Shown: piece after piece, positions 8,621-21,600 of the stretch | Position numbering within the stretch: the stretch's first letter is position 1 | Layout of the letters: each line of letters opens with the position of its first letter | Assembly: GCA_907165065.1 (NCBI GenBank) | Contig: OU015526.1 | Coordinates: 68,781,723 to 68,845,722, forward strand | Length of the DNA: 64,000 nt | Direction: 5' to 3' | DNA from: Caprimulgus europaeus | Taxonomy: Eukaryota; Chordata; Aves; Caprimulgiformes; Caprimulgidae | Position numbers and translations under genes: made by a program | The notes under the pieces: model-generated | Database searches by the model: none | What the model saw: the letters and a program-made list of their open reading frames with translations, nothing else | What the model was told of the DNA's origin: nothing

Positions 8621-8972
8621 TGTTGCGACGGGGGGAAAGAATCCGGACGCTCAATATGAGAATCATCAGACTTCCCCATTTATTGATCACACACATGTCT
8701 CTTATATACAATCCGTTAACCAAGCCCACATACGTTCTTATAAATCCACACTGATTGGCTTATTAATTCTCCTGAGAACTTTCTCCTCGTTACAACAGGT
8801 GGTGTTTGTTCAGTTGAACTTCAAAGGGCAAAAACAGGATACTCCCTTTTTTCCCAGCTTGATTAGAATTGTTTTGTCTAAAGTTCTCAAGGAGAAGAGG
8901 CCTACTGAAGATCTCTGCTAATTCTCTCTGATTTATGCCAAGGGGCCTAAGCCATTTCAATGATTTACAACA
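8621..8972 (-). repeat. 5' LTR of the ERV (right on the + strand)
   Basis: This is the second 352-bp LTR, with TG...CA ends and no difference from 4663-5014 found by reading. As the 5' LTR it is the provirus promoter. It is followed outside by the duplicated target GGTGAC (8973-8978) and inside by AAA and the primer binding site. Confidence 0.95.
8701..8708 (-). promoter_or_regulatory. TATA box of the 5' LTR
   Basis: The minus strand reads TATATAAG here, followed 16 bases later by AATAAA (8684-8679). Transcription would start roughly at 8675-8680 and run leftward into gag. The AATAAA is therefore at or just before the expected start of R, as in retroviruses with short R regions. Confidence 0.7.
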
Positions 8973-9314
8973 GGTGACCTTATTAATGTTTATAAATATG
9001 TAAAGGGCAAATGTCAGGAGGATGGAGCCAGGCTTTTCTCAGTGATGTGCAATGGTAGGACAAGGGGCAATGGGAACACAGGAGGTTCTGCTTAAACTTC
9101 TAAAGAAACTAAAGAAACTTCTTTACTGTGAGGATAACAGAGCACTGGGACAGGCTGCCCAGGGAGGTTGTGGAGTCTCCTTCTCTGGAGACATTCAAGA
9201 CCCGCCTGGACGCCTTCCTGTGTGATCTCATGTAGGTGTTTCTGGTCTGGCAGGGGGGTTGGACTAGATCTTTCGAGGACCCTTCTGATCCCTCACATTC
9301 TGTGATTCTGTGAT
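8973..9314 (+). mobile_element. CR1 LINE fragment, right part with 3' tail
   Basis: This continues the CR1 interrupted at 4662. It contains GGATGGAGCCAGGCTTTTCTC, GGGACAGGCTGCCCAGGGAG, GGAGACATTCAAGACCCGCC and TTGGACTAGATC, then ends in the diagnostic octamer tail ATTCTGTGATTCTGTG. The first six bases are the right target duplication of the ERV. The CR1 is 3'-complete and 5'-truncated. Confidence 0.92.
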
Positions 9315-11655
9315 AACATTTTGGCTATCACCGTTATAAGGGAAGGATAGCTGGGTTGACATATTTTAACTGTAGCATAATTCACACTCAGAATGAATGA
9401 TTTCTGTAATAAAAATAATAGTTTCATGTTGTATTGGTTTTCAGTTCACAAAGAGGGGCTAAATGCTCTTCAAATTGTTCTGTGACTTTTCTTAAGATGA
9501 GTGTAAATGAATAAATAGGAAACATCACAGTAAGGTTTCCCAAAGTTATTTAAATGAGTGCCTCTTTGGTTCCATGGTATATCAAATCTGCCTTATAAAA
9601 TGACAGCTGCTACAGCTGATAAAAATGTAAAAGCTATGGTACAGAAAAAAGGTCATACCTTACCTTGGTAAGTATACAATTTTTAACTACTGACCAAGAA
9701 CTATCATCTGCCACAGAGGAGTAGTAGTTTAAGTGCATGGCCAACACAATCATTTATGCCTTTGTTTACTCAAAGCAAATAATTCAATTTTGTTTTCAGA
9801 GAAAATGTGTAAATTTATGCTTATTTTAAAATAAATTATTTTATATTTAAATAAAAACAGTAAAGATTTTGCTTCCCTTGACACAACAACATTTTCCCCC
9901 TTAGGACAAGATGAATGTACAGAATTGAATGGGAGATATGAGCTGCTAATGCATCGCTTAATTTCCAGCAGTGCCTTAAATGATAAGGATTTAGTCTTGC
10001 AAGACTGTAAAGCTGGGTGAAATTTTTCAGCGAAAATGGGGGAAAAGTTAGAAATCTGTGACATGTATAATTCCTGGTTTTGGACAAACTGTTAATGTGA
10101 GGACTCTTGTAAGGCACAATGTGGCCTAAAGTTGTCACACAAGAAGTTTCTATGTGTGAGGGCCTCATGAAAATACAGCTAGAAATGCACTTCCAGACCT
10201 AGTAAGGAAAGGTAAAACTACTCAAGTAAGAGAATACTACTTGGAATAGCACTTCAATAATTCTGCTTGCTGATTAGGTGTGCATTTATTGGCAATTGCC
10301 ATTGTGCTGCTTACCTTCCACCCCACACCCCAACCTTCTTTGTACTTCCCCGTTTTTCTTTTTAATTAGTTCTCTTCTTTGGTCCTAACATGTAAGAGAA
10401 TGAAACAAGGCTCTCCAGGCTGCTAGTAAGATCAAAATCTGTAAAATGAAATGAATGATGGAAACGAAACTTTGTTTGAACATTAAACAAAGAAAAATAA
10501 TTATGATGAAGATCATAATAATGAGTCCTCAATTACCACAGCAGTCTGGCCATGAAACTATAAAAGGGAAGAAAAAAAACCTCCAAAAACCACCTTAGCA
10601 TTTCTCATTTTAATTAAACTGTGTCTTTTTTAAGTGCTGCCATAAATTTTACCACCAGGTTTATAAATCTTGACTATGGACCTAAGTTTGATTTCAGATC
10701 AGGAGGTGCTATGTCCACACAGGTTTACATGGATTTACTTCAGAATAGCTTCGATGTAGGAAAGGACTTTTGCCTCTTGCATAGACTAAAACAAACTCGA
10801 CACAAAAAAACCAGCAGTTGAAAGGAAGCAGCTGCAGAACAACAGAGTATGAGTGAGCCTGGATTTTACATGCTGCAATTAAACTTTTTTCACTTTATGT
10901 ACTTTTCTTTAGTGTGTTTGTGGTGATGTTTAGTTGCTGGATAGGAGGGGCTGTGTATACATGAGCAATCTGTGAAGCCCACAGGAACTGGGATGCTAGG
11001 AGCTCATAAGCTCTTCTGCCTGGAGCCCAAGAAAGGCTATCTGTAAAATAAGATGGGCAATATTAAGAAGAATATACAGTAAAATTTGATGCATGTTATC
11101 CTCTTGGGAATTTTTCTTCTCTTACTGAAAAGTTTTGAATTTAGAAAGAGAAAAGTTGTCCTCAAGACAGTCTAAAGATAATAAACTAATTCCTTCAAGT
11201 GTTTACAGTGTCTTCTGAGAGAAAAACCTCATATTGGTGTGTTCATTTTAACTTAGAGTCTTTACAGCATATGGAGTGAGCCATACAAAGTCAACTTTGA
11301 CCACCCTGAAATGCAATAGTCTCTTCAGAGTGTGCGACTGCATTGAGAAGTTTCACAGGGGAAATGGAGCAGGCAAGGAGGGAGGGGAGCAAGGGCCTCA
11401 CAGGAGCTGCTGGTCATTGAACCACAATTACCTGAGTAGAAATTTAATTAGGATGCTGTCACTGACAGTGTTGATTTTATAAAGTTGCTACCCAAACTTT
11501 ATTGATCCTAACTGGACTCTGACTTTATTGTTCCTTTGAAAGACCAGCTATTTTATGTAATGCCTGTTACGTGCTTTTTGAAATAATCCTAGGTGGTGAT
11601 TTTGGCATGGGGAAGTGCTCCTAAAGCATATGATGATCTTGGATTGTTTGTGAAG
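9315..11655. other. Intergenic DNA, no gene recognised
   Basis: AT-rich sequence with short A- and T-runs only. The open frames present (the longest about 110 codons, near 9836-10168 on the minus strand) show no domain or family features and no exon-like borders. Confidence 0.6.
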
Positions 11656-11660
11656 ACAAT

Positions 11661-12623
11661 TGTGGTGGTTTGACCCACACTGGGACCATGCGGTCCTGAA
11701 TTCACTCCCTCCACCCGGTGAGATAGGATGGGAGACACAACAAAGAGGATTAGGAATGAAGGACAGGGACGCCTCACTCACCAGTTATGGTCATGGGCAA
11801 AACAGACTCAAACTTGGGGAAGAAAAATCAATTTAATTTGTTGCAAATCATCTGAGTAGACAAAACAACCACAAATTACAACACGTTCCCCCACCCTTCC
11901 CTTCTTCATGGGCTTCAATCACTTTGCTCTTGATTTCTCTACCTTCCCCCCAAGCAGCACAGGGGCTGGGGAATGGGGGTTCAGTCAGTTCACCTCTGCT
12001 GCTCTTCCCAGCATGGAAGTCGAGGAACAAGATGTTCCAAAGCAAACTTCCCATGGAGTCATGGACCTCTTTGGGCTCAGCATCCAGCTCTGGCATAGAG
12101 ATGTCTACGGGCTGCAGACTCACCCCCACTCTGGAGGTCCACCCCTGCTCTGGCTCAGGGTCACAATTCCAGTCACACTTGCCCTCAGGCTCAACTTCTC
12201 TGCTTTAGCATGGAGTCCTTCATGGCCTACACATGGGTCTCTGCTCCACTGTTGGATGTCCATGGGCTGCAAGAGGGCTTCCTTTGTCTTTTCTTACTCT
12301 GTCAGGTGAACTGGGTGTGGGTCTTTGTCCTTCCTTCTGGTAATGAAGCTCTCTCTCTGTCTGTCCGTCTTTTGTTTTGGCTGATGGTCGTCTTTTGTTT
12401 GTCAATGGTCTCTCCTCCAGGTACCACACCTCCTTCTTTTCAGGACAGTCCTTCCCCTCACCAATATGGATTCACAGAGGCGTTTCTGTAGTGCTCATTG
12501 GCCCAGCCTGGGCTGGGGAGTCTCTGCCTTGGAGCCAGGGGAGCTTTTTGCTCTCACAACGTGGCCCTACCCCCACTACTAAAAAAAAATCGTCTTGCCC
12601 CCTGCCCCCCCAAACTCAACACA
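11661..12623. mobile_element. Solo LTR of an avian ERV (963 bp)
   Basis: The element starts TGTGGTGGTTTGACCC, a start I recognise from common bird ERV LTRs, and ends CAACACA, so it has TG...CA termini. The 5 bases ACAAT flank it on both sides (11656-11660 and 12624-12628). Inside are LTR-like passages such as GGGCAAAACAGACTC, CAATTTAATTTGTTGC, CTCCAGGTACC and repeats of the theme ATGGGCTGCA. The sequence has no internal retroviral genes, so it is a solo LTR left by recombination between two LTRs. A 5-bp duplication fits ERVL-type elements. Orientation is not certain. Open frames of up to 133 codons inside it are fortuitous. Confidence 0.85.
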
Positions 12624-12628
12624 ACAAT

Positions 12629-15600
12629 ACGTGCCTTCAGTTTTCTCTCTTAATAAGACACCATCCTTTCTCTTATATTCATGGTAGAAACCTGCTATGT
12701 GATAGTGACGAGATGTTGGTAACTCTACAATAGGATGGTGGAACGCAGGAAGGGTATCTCCTGGCTCACCATATCCCTTAGGTATGCAGGCAGTATTTTT
12801 TCCAAAACTGCTCCTGTGCTGCAATCAACATGTTTGGGACTTTGCAAAATGCAAAAAGGTTTGCATACTTGTCCATCTTCAACAGGCTTTCATTTTTGCA
12901 GTAAGAAGAGAAGTCTTGCTGGCTCCAAATTACCATCTCTGGGCACCATGAAAACTCCAGAGAATTCACTTGTTAAATCAACCCTTCAATGAATATACAT
13001 GGAGGTTGCTTTTATTCTGCAGGTATGAGACTAACACATCCATTTAGACCAGTAAGAGACTTTTGTTTTAGGAAAATTCTTATTCCCCATGGGGACTTTG
13101 TTATGTTTGTGCAATAATTTTTACTCATATAAAGCTACATTTAGTTTCATGCTTTTTAATTTTTGTCTTCTATCATAAGCCTGCTAATAGAAACTTCAGA
13201 ACTGTACAGCCTCTATCTTTGTGCACTTGTGAATAACTGGAATTTTTCCATCTTTCCCTGTTGGATTTTAAAAGAGACACCATCTTTCCTTTGCATCAGT
13301 GCTGAAAAAGCATGTTATAACTGAGGTGCATCTGCAGACTTGAGTAATGACTTAATACCCAACCTCATCTCCTGTTACATTATCAGAAGAATAATGTAAT
13401 TGAACAACATCACTTTGGAAACTTATCAGTGGGATTAAAGGGAGACCAGAGATATTTTGGCTAGTGTGTGACTCTCAGAGATACTTCACACATTGCAGAA
13501 AGTTATTAATAGGTTATAGCAGCGATGGAATGTATTTTAAAGGAAAGCTAACTGTATAATCATTTGGATTTGATGCAGCTGCTGCTGTTGTCATATCTTG
13601 CACTAATCTCAACAGTACATTGAAGCAGAGTGTAGATGGCTTTACAGTCTTCTGTTGTCCTACAGCTAGAAGTACTGGTGCCAGTATTGTCTGATACCAC
13701 TCTTAACATAAAAAATCACTGCTTGCCATAGTAAAAGTAATAATAATAATAACAACAATAATAAAAAGAAACCATAGCCAAGCATATTAGAAACTTCATT
13801 GACAAAAGCTATCCACAGGACACAAGATTAGTAGTACTTACTGACATGTCCTCATTGCAAAGGTTGTGCTTTAGTAATTTCCTATTCAGCAAAAAAAATG
13901 GCATTGGCAAGCCCTGCCATAGCAACAAGGTGACCACATAGCTTAGCCTTTTGCTCTGGTCATTCATATGTGGCTAAAGATTCCCTTGCATGATGGATTT
14001 TTCCATATCTTTTCTTACTGTAGTTACTATAATTTTAGAGTTGCTGAATGTTTTGACCTCAGTTGCAGTCTAAGCTGATCCTCTTTATTTGCTTTCTGTC
14101 CTGATATTACTTTCCTCTTCTTTTGGCATATTACTGGGTTTGGGAAGACAATTTTAAGCATCAAAAGATCAAGAGCTGGGCATGTGACTGTGACAGTTAA
14201 ATGTTCTCATGATTTCCTCCTGCTATGCTGCTATAAATTGCTGAAGACTTTTATGAAAAAGAAAATATTAATCTTAACATGAAGTGGAAGTAAAAAAAAA
14301 AACCAAAACCAAACCCATGTACAGTATTGTTTAATTACCTATAAAGATGATGAATAATTCCTTAACATCTTCATTTTGATTTTAAGTACACTTGAGTGTG
14401 TGATGGACAAAGAAGTGCTAAGAGCAAAGTCAAAGCAGGTAGAGAGGCTTCCTCATAGACCTTAAATCTTTTTGACTTGACATTCATGACATGCAGTGAT
14501 ATGCAATTTCCAGAAAGAAGACCTGAGTATGAAGCAGCTGTCAGTGGAAAGTGAGGAATGTAGGCATGTATTGTGCTATGCTCCAACCTTATAAAGTGTC
14601 CTTCTGCAACTCTTATGCATTTAGAGAGTTTTCAGCAGAGGAGCGTTACAGAAGCTATGCATTCAGCTGTAGACTTTAAATGGAAAATGCTGTCTGCTAG
14701 TTTGTTTTATGTGTTGTAGTTATAGTAGACTTTAAACACAGGAAAATCTATTCTGCAAAATAATTCCATAAAAACCTGAGGAATAAGGCACTAGCGTTGT
14801 CTCAGCTTCTGTTAGGCATCTGAAGTCATATGCACTGTCCTTAGGGGAAAATTAAACAGAAGTCCATTTTTAGCATAAAATCCTGTTAGACCTGCACAAG
14901 TGACATGACTCTGGAAGGTGTGCTGTGTTGAATGGTCAAAATGGTCAACAGGTTTGTTCAACTAAGTGCTACTTGCTGTCCACATACCACTATTGTCTCA
15001 GATCTTATGTGTACTCGTGTAATGCAGTCAGTGATGTTTGCATTGGCTTCTGATGTAATTGGTGACGTGCTCTGAGGGCAACAGGATGCTGAGAGCAGAA
15101 CTGGTGAAAGAAACAGATCCCAGGACTCTGCAAAGCTGGGAGCTGTGCAATGTGTGATTGCTTATAGGAGATCAAAACATCAGATGTAGAGTAGTAATGG
15201 AGGTCCAGGTGTTCATAAAGCTGCAAATGGTAATAAAAAGTGTATTTTTGGAGATATTCAGAAAGGATGTTCTAAAGAATGTAACAAAATATTCTTCCCC
15301 TGATCTCTTTTAAGCATTGAGTAGAAGTCCTGCTATTGCTCTTTCTCGATAACTGTGTAATTTTTCTCATTTATTTTGTCCTGAGGTGTTGCAACTGCAG
15401 TAATTCATAAGACATCTCTGTTCATAGGTGGCCTTTGCTTAGACTCAGTTTCACCTGGCACCATATTGCCCCATTTTTTAGTATTGCTACAACTTTAGAT
15501 TTTTTTTTCCTCATAATTCTTACTGCTTTTGTGTAGTACTTCACCAATTTTTTGCTGTTTTGCCCTATTTCCCACTTAGCCAAACACAGCGAAGAACATT

Positions 15601-18600
15601 AGTGTCATTACAATTCCATTAAGTATATTGTAGCTCAATGATCTGCTGCCTTAAAAAGCACTCCTTTTCACTTTTTAATCCATAACAGAACTTTCCTTTT
15701 ATTTTTCTTAATTACTGAACTTTATTGCACTGAAAGCAAAAAAAAAAAAAAATCTATAAAAATATTTTTTGAAATTCTGAAGCAGAATCTACCTGCCAGC
15801 TTCTGTTTCTGCTTTAAGACTTTCTTGCAGTTGTCTAGAGGAGGAAGACAAATCTCATGCTCAGAAATTTCTGGTGAAAATTATTGTATAGACAGTTTCA
15901 TGTTGTCTACAGCTCAAATAGTTGTCACCCTACTAAGTAATGTTGAGTTGTGTGTTTATATATACATATATATCCTATATAAAGTACCAAGAATTGAATG
16001 TTTTGGTAGAATTTTTTGCACAGTTTGAGTTCATACTCTAAAAACAAACCACAGAGGAGACTAGCCTGCAAGAAATTTATTATCTCAGCATCTACCCACA
16101 GGGGTAAAAACCCTGCAGTTTTTGGATACATTACAATGTTTCTCACTGTCACCTCTTGTTTTTCTGAATACATTTATGCACTCTCATGAAATTCATTACA
16201 AAGCTGGGCTGTTTTTCAAAGCTAGCTGCTCCCTTGCTTGATTGGGGTGGAGGCATACAGCAATAGCTTGTTTCTCCTGTGATTCCTTTTATATTCCCAG
16301 GATTTGCTAGTCCCAAGTATCAGCAAATTGTGCCTAGGCATGCTTATATTGGTGATGATAGATTTTTATTTTTTTTGCCATCCAAGGGCAGCTTCTTGCA
16401 TTTTTCTGCCTTAAATATGATTTTCTGCCAAATTTTGCCCATCACTAGGTCACAATAATGCATAGTGTTAATTTTGTGTAGCTAGAGAAAAGCTTGCCAT
16501 AGATTGGATCTAGCATAATAATGTCTTGACGTACACTACAGTACACGCAATTACTTCAACTGATAGTTAACATCCATGGGAAAAGCTTTTCCTAGAGAGA
16601 TGGAGCTTAAAAATAACCAGTGACCTCTGACTCTCCATCTGGCTGCTCTTGGTTTAAAGCTGAGCTATGTAATGCTAGATAAGGAGAGGAACTACACCAC
16701 CTTTTGTTGTGAGAGCCTTTGATGGCCCAGAAGGATTATATGGAGGTGTCTGAAAAGTAGAGGAGCTCAGAGATAGATCAGAAAGACAAGCACAAGAGGG
16801 GGAAATGATGCAATTTTTTAAAAGTTCCTCTTTCCCTGTAATAGACATGCCCTTGAGACCCTCTTTTCTACATCTCTCAGTGTTGTTTCCTTGGTTATCA
16901 ACATGTTCTCTGCCTAAAGTTCTATCCATGCCAGTCTATTTGTCAGACTACTGGCGTTACTTGAACACTAGGTGTTGTTATGTGGATGGGTGGTCCTGTT
17001 TCTTGTTTTTGCTATGCCACCATTATCCAATCTTGGAGCGTTGGAAAGGGTCCTTCTAGCAGATATACCCTGCTGTAAGTTTACCTCACTGAGATGGCTC
17101 CTCTTACCCTCCTTGAGTGTCATGGGGTAGTCCATCTGGTAAAAACCTCATTCTAGTGCCTCTTCTTTTGAAGGAGCTTGCAGTTTATCCTTCTTGTTGA
17201 TGCACATGCACACACATCTTAAAAGGGTTGGTAGGTAATCATTATTTTGAAGCGGCAGGTGGTAATTGCTGTATTAAAATTCTGTGTAGCTTATTTGCCA
17301 TGCAGGGCTGCAGCAGAACTGTACGTACTTCTCCAGCAAGTTGATTAGAGATGCCTTAGGCATCATCTTTTCCAATTTTTAAGAAATTAATCATGCATAG
17401 CTTTCATATCAACGTAGAACAGGGCAAGGGGTGAAAAAGACACAGTTCTTGCAGCTCTGTCTGCATGTTATGTGTCTTTTCATGAGCCTAGTTTAACCTC
17501 TGTCTGCCTTTGATGACCCATACCTGAAAGAAGGAAAGGACAAATATTGTAATGAATCCACTTTCTCCAGGCAGGGCTTCAATTCTTTGTAGAGAAGATG
17601 GAAATTATTATTAAAAAAAAGAAAAATCAGAGCTGCTGAGCATTCACACTGACCTTGCCAGCACTGGAATGGCTTTGATAACATATGTTAGCATGTGTCA
17701 CCATGTTAACATGGTGACGGTGGGGCTGCTGCCTAGCAGAGGTGCAGCTTATTTGCATAGTTCATGAAATGACACAACCTAAACCTGCAAAAGTACTCAG
17801 CTGTTAGGGAATCTGTTTCTATACCAGGAATTTTGCTATCTTTATTTGGGTTGACAAAGTGATTTATTCTCTCCACTGCCAATGTGTGTAGTTTTAATGG
17901 CAAACCTTGTTGTGTAGACAGGGTCCTCTCAAAATAATTGGAATTCCTCTCAAAAATATAGGAATTACAGCTGTCTAAAGAGCTGCTTTTGAGTGTCTGA
18001 TGATATCTGGGGGAAGAGACAGAGGCTAACTAGCACGAGCTTTAGTAGTCATCCATCTTTACATAGCTGATTGCAACAATTTTAGCGAAGCAGTCACGAT
18101 CTTGCTCAGCTTCTCATGTTATAAGGAAGTCTTTGTTTCTGGTCCATTGGTAGATGGTCCATCAGAGAGGAAAGATGTTGTACCATGTGGCTTTATTTTC
18201 CATAGCATTGGGTCCAGCTGAGTTTTGAGAACTGACCAAGTCTTGTTGTTGTGTTTGTATTACAGGTGGGAGAGAAGCCTGCCTTGTCCATGAACCAGTG
18301 TGGATGGACAGGGGCACCAGAGTAGCCACAACAGCATGAATACCTAACGAGAGAAGATGCCTGTGTGTGCCTATGTAAAGAGTGATCTAAGGAATTTCTG
18401 TTGTGTAGGTTGGTTTACATTTGTAAATTAAAGACCCCATCCCTGCCTTAAGAAGTTTCCAGCCTAAATCCTACTGAAATACATGCAACTACTTAGCAGA
18501 TTAAAATTAAGCACAAGAGTCACTGGGTAGGCAGTGGGACTTGTAATGTTTAGCTGTGAATGCAAAAAAGGGGAAGTGGTGGGTGCTGAAAAGAGAAGTC

Positions 18601-21600
18601 CCAGGATCCTCCCATGGTCCACGGTCGTTTGGAAGCTAGAAATTTTTTTATTTGTTTTAAAAGCAGAGTGAAAATTTCCCTCTTCTTTATTACTCACACA
18701 GCGGAAGTTTTGAGAAAATTACCAACGTTTTACATTAGAAAACCTGACATGTACTCTAAAATAAGCCCATTTTGCTGCTTATAATTCACTAATCTGTAAT
18801 GATTTTCACAGTAAATATTCATGCCACAAGCACAAAACTCCAAAGAATGTTATGGAAAAAGCAATAGAAACAAACCTCGTATTAATAATGAGTACACTGT
18901 ACCCAACAGACAAAGGAGGGTGGGCTTCTTTCTATTTAAACCAAAATAAGTTACTTGATAGCCATGTAAAAATAAAATGGTCTTTTACCATCAGTGTCTC
19001 TGCAGTTACATGCTGAGATTATTCAGTGATTATATCACTGGACAAGATTCTGAAATGAGTGTACTTAAATCACATAGGCTTGGCCATGCATTTCTTTTGG
19101 CACTGCTGTGCAGAAAGCAAATGTAACGATTGCTTCCCTTTGATTTTCATGCAGCTTGTGTAGTATGATAAATAAATTTACTGTGTTCCTGATTACTACT
19201 GCCAGCTGGTAGTTACTTTTGCAGTGGAGGTGGTTTATATTATATAAGGTTCAGCATTTTCTTGATGCTTCGTGACAGGTTGTCGTGCAGCTAACCCACA
19301 TTTCTTTGAACAACTGGATGCAAGAAGCTGCTTATGGACCATCATCCCTCTCTCCTCCCAAGAGAACATGAAGCTGAATTTTTCTTCCTTTTAATTTGGT
19401 TTCTCTGTTTTTCACGTGTAACCTACATACTGGGAGTAACAGTAGAGTTACCAGTTTTAGTGCATAAATGTTATTTGCTTCAAAATGTGAAGATGCCAAA
19501 CTTACTTTGATCCATAAAATCTCTGAATGATTTATTTTTTTGAAAAAATTTTATTGGATATATATTGAAAAAACTCATGACTGATAATCTGCTCAGGTGG
19601 TGCTTTTTACCTCTAGAAAGCTCTACCTGAATAAGCAGGAGTTCAAGATCTCTGTGAGAACTGAACAGTATTCATAGTTAATGCCTTAAACACAGCAAAC
19701 AGGTATTTCTTGAAGGGTATTATGAACTCATTAAAGTCAGAAATGTAGATAAACCCTCTGGTGTAAGGTAGTTGAATGAAGAATATATGAATTATAAGAA
19801 ATGCAACAACTACAGAGGAAAAAAATCCTGCTTATTTTATTCTGACATCCAATTTTCCACATGTTTTGAAGCCATATCTGAGAGCAGAGTTGGCCCAAAT
19901 CAAGTTTACTTGCAAAAAAGATAGGAGAGGAAGATATTGCACTAAAGCATTAGTCTGGTGGTTTATAAGTACAGTGAGATCAGTCTCTCACTGTACTAAT
20001 GTACATTTCTTCCTATCTACAGCTCAGGCTGGCTCGGGCAACTTTATACTTTGAGAGAGTTTTACTAAAAAAAAGTGAAATACTACTTGCTTGAGGTTAT
20101 TCTGGGAGAATTAGTTTGAAATATTTAATCACTACAAGGGTTTTTGACCTAAATGAACAGTGTAAGAGACCCAGGGGTCTCCTTTACCTTTGGCTTTTTA
20201 CCCACCTGGAGAAAACTTAATGTAATAGTTACAATGTGCTATAATCTGTCTCTCAGAGGTCCCATTCAGAAATTTATCTTCCTTATCTTTGGCATTTAAA
20301 TCTGACCACTACTTCCTGAGGAATTTAAAAGGGAAATGTTGAGATATTCATAGTTTAAGTGCATACAGATGTCAAATTACTTTGTGAATGATATTCAACA
20401 ATGTTAATGGACAACAAAATCCTATGACAGAAATTAGTGAACATCAAGATTTCTTGGTTTTTTTTTTCCTCTTCTTTCATATGTTTCATTAAAGTTGTTG
20501 AAAAATGCATCTTAGAAAACTTCCCTCTAAACTGAAAATAAGTAATTTAAAGAGCACAGTGTGGGTTTATTTTTTTTTAATGAGTGAATGGTCTAAAACA
20601 AAAGAAAAAATTACAAGCAAAAATAAAGAAAACACCTTTTTTCCTCCAGAGCTGAAGTATGTCTGAAAAGGGCTTATGCAAATTCATGGTGGAGGTATGT
20701 TCTGGTAATTAAAATAGTGATAATTCAGGTGCAACTTTTATGTCAAGAAATCTTGTAACTGCAGCTGTAGTCAACTCTTCGTGCATGTGGGCAGATGGTG
20801 TTTGGGAACCCAATTTTCCAGGCCTTGAAGAACTGCTGGGGTGGTGGCATTGAGCTGGTATACAGCAGTTAATGAGGTAACCAAAAATGACTTCTTTGTT
20901 GTGAAATATTCCTAGAAGAGAAAGGTGAATAATACTGTCTCAATATTAACCACAGACCTCTGGTCTCACTTTTTTATGCTAGAAAAATCCTTTGTATTTT
21001 TTCTTTCCCTTAACTTTTAGTCGAGAGTGCACCAAGGGAACACATCAGCTTATCATGGAAAGGCTTCAACATGAAGAAGTATACAACTAATTGATTAAAC
21101 TATTCAAACCTGGAAAAATGGTGAGATCTCTTAGTCACAATGTTTGTTTCTCCAATTTTCTTGCCATACTCAGGCAACCTACTGTGTGTGAATAGTAATT
21201 CTAGAACTGGGCCAAACTGTGAGGTCATTAATGTTTTGGAGATGTAGATGAAGGTGAAAGCTGGCCAGCTGATGGAACGAGCCTGCACAACATCCAAAAG
21301 CAGTGGTACTGTGTTCTGTCCTGGTGTAGGTGTCACCCTGAAGGCTGCCTTTTAGTGTAATTCACCCAAAGCATTTCTATTTCATTTCTGTCTGCGATGG
21401 CTTTGGATGCTAACCCAAAAAGTCGTTTTCTGACTGAACGGGTTTTATTGATATACACACTGGGGACAGGAGAGAATGCAGAGATAAGCATGCAACAAGT
21501 GAATTGTGTAAATGAACAGTTTTGACCCTGAGTTGTTCCAGTGGTTCCATGATTTAATACTCTCTGCTTTGAGTGAGATTTACTACGCAGTCTGCATCCT

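Larger units (their letters stand above)
4663..8972 (-). mobile_element. Young, internally deleted class II (betaretrovirus-like) endogenous retrovirus
   Basis: The provirus is 4310 bp long and reads on the minus strand. The order from its 5' end is 5' LTR (8972-8621), PBS (8617-8600), leader, intact gag (8400-6169), dUTPase/pro start (about 6228-5986), C-terminal integrase (about 5985-5415), A33 tract (5313-5281), env TM fragments (about 5245-5018), PPT (5028-5018) and 3' LTR (5014-4663). The LTRs look identical base for base, and the 6-bp target duplication is perfect, so the insertion is recent. Protease, reverse transcriptase, RNase H, the N-terminal half of integrase and most of env are missing, so it cannot replicate by itself. 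Class II assignment rests on the Gag major homology region, two zinc knuckles, a dUTPase in the pro frame, the tRNA-Lys primer site and the 6-bp duplication. Confidence 0.93.

Noticed and set aside
11908-12309. Overlapping + strand frames of up to 133 codons
   Set aside because: They lie wholly within the solo LTR, and three frames are open at once, which reflects base composition and not coding.
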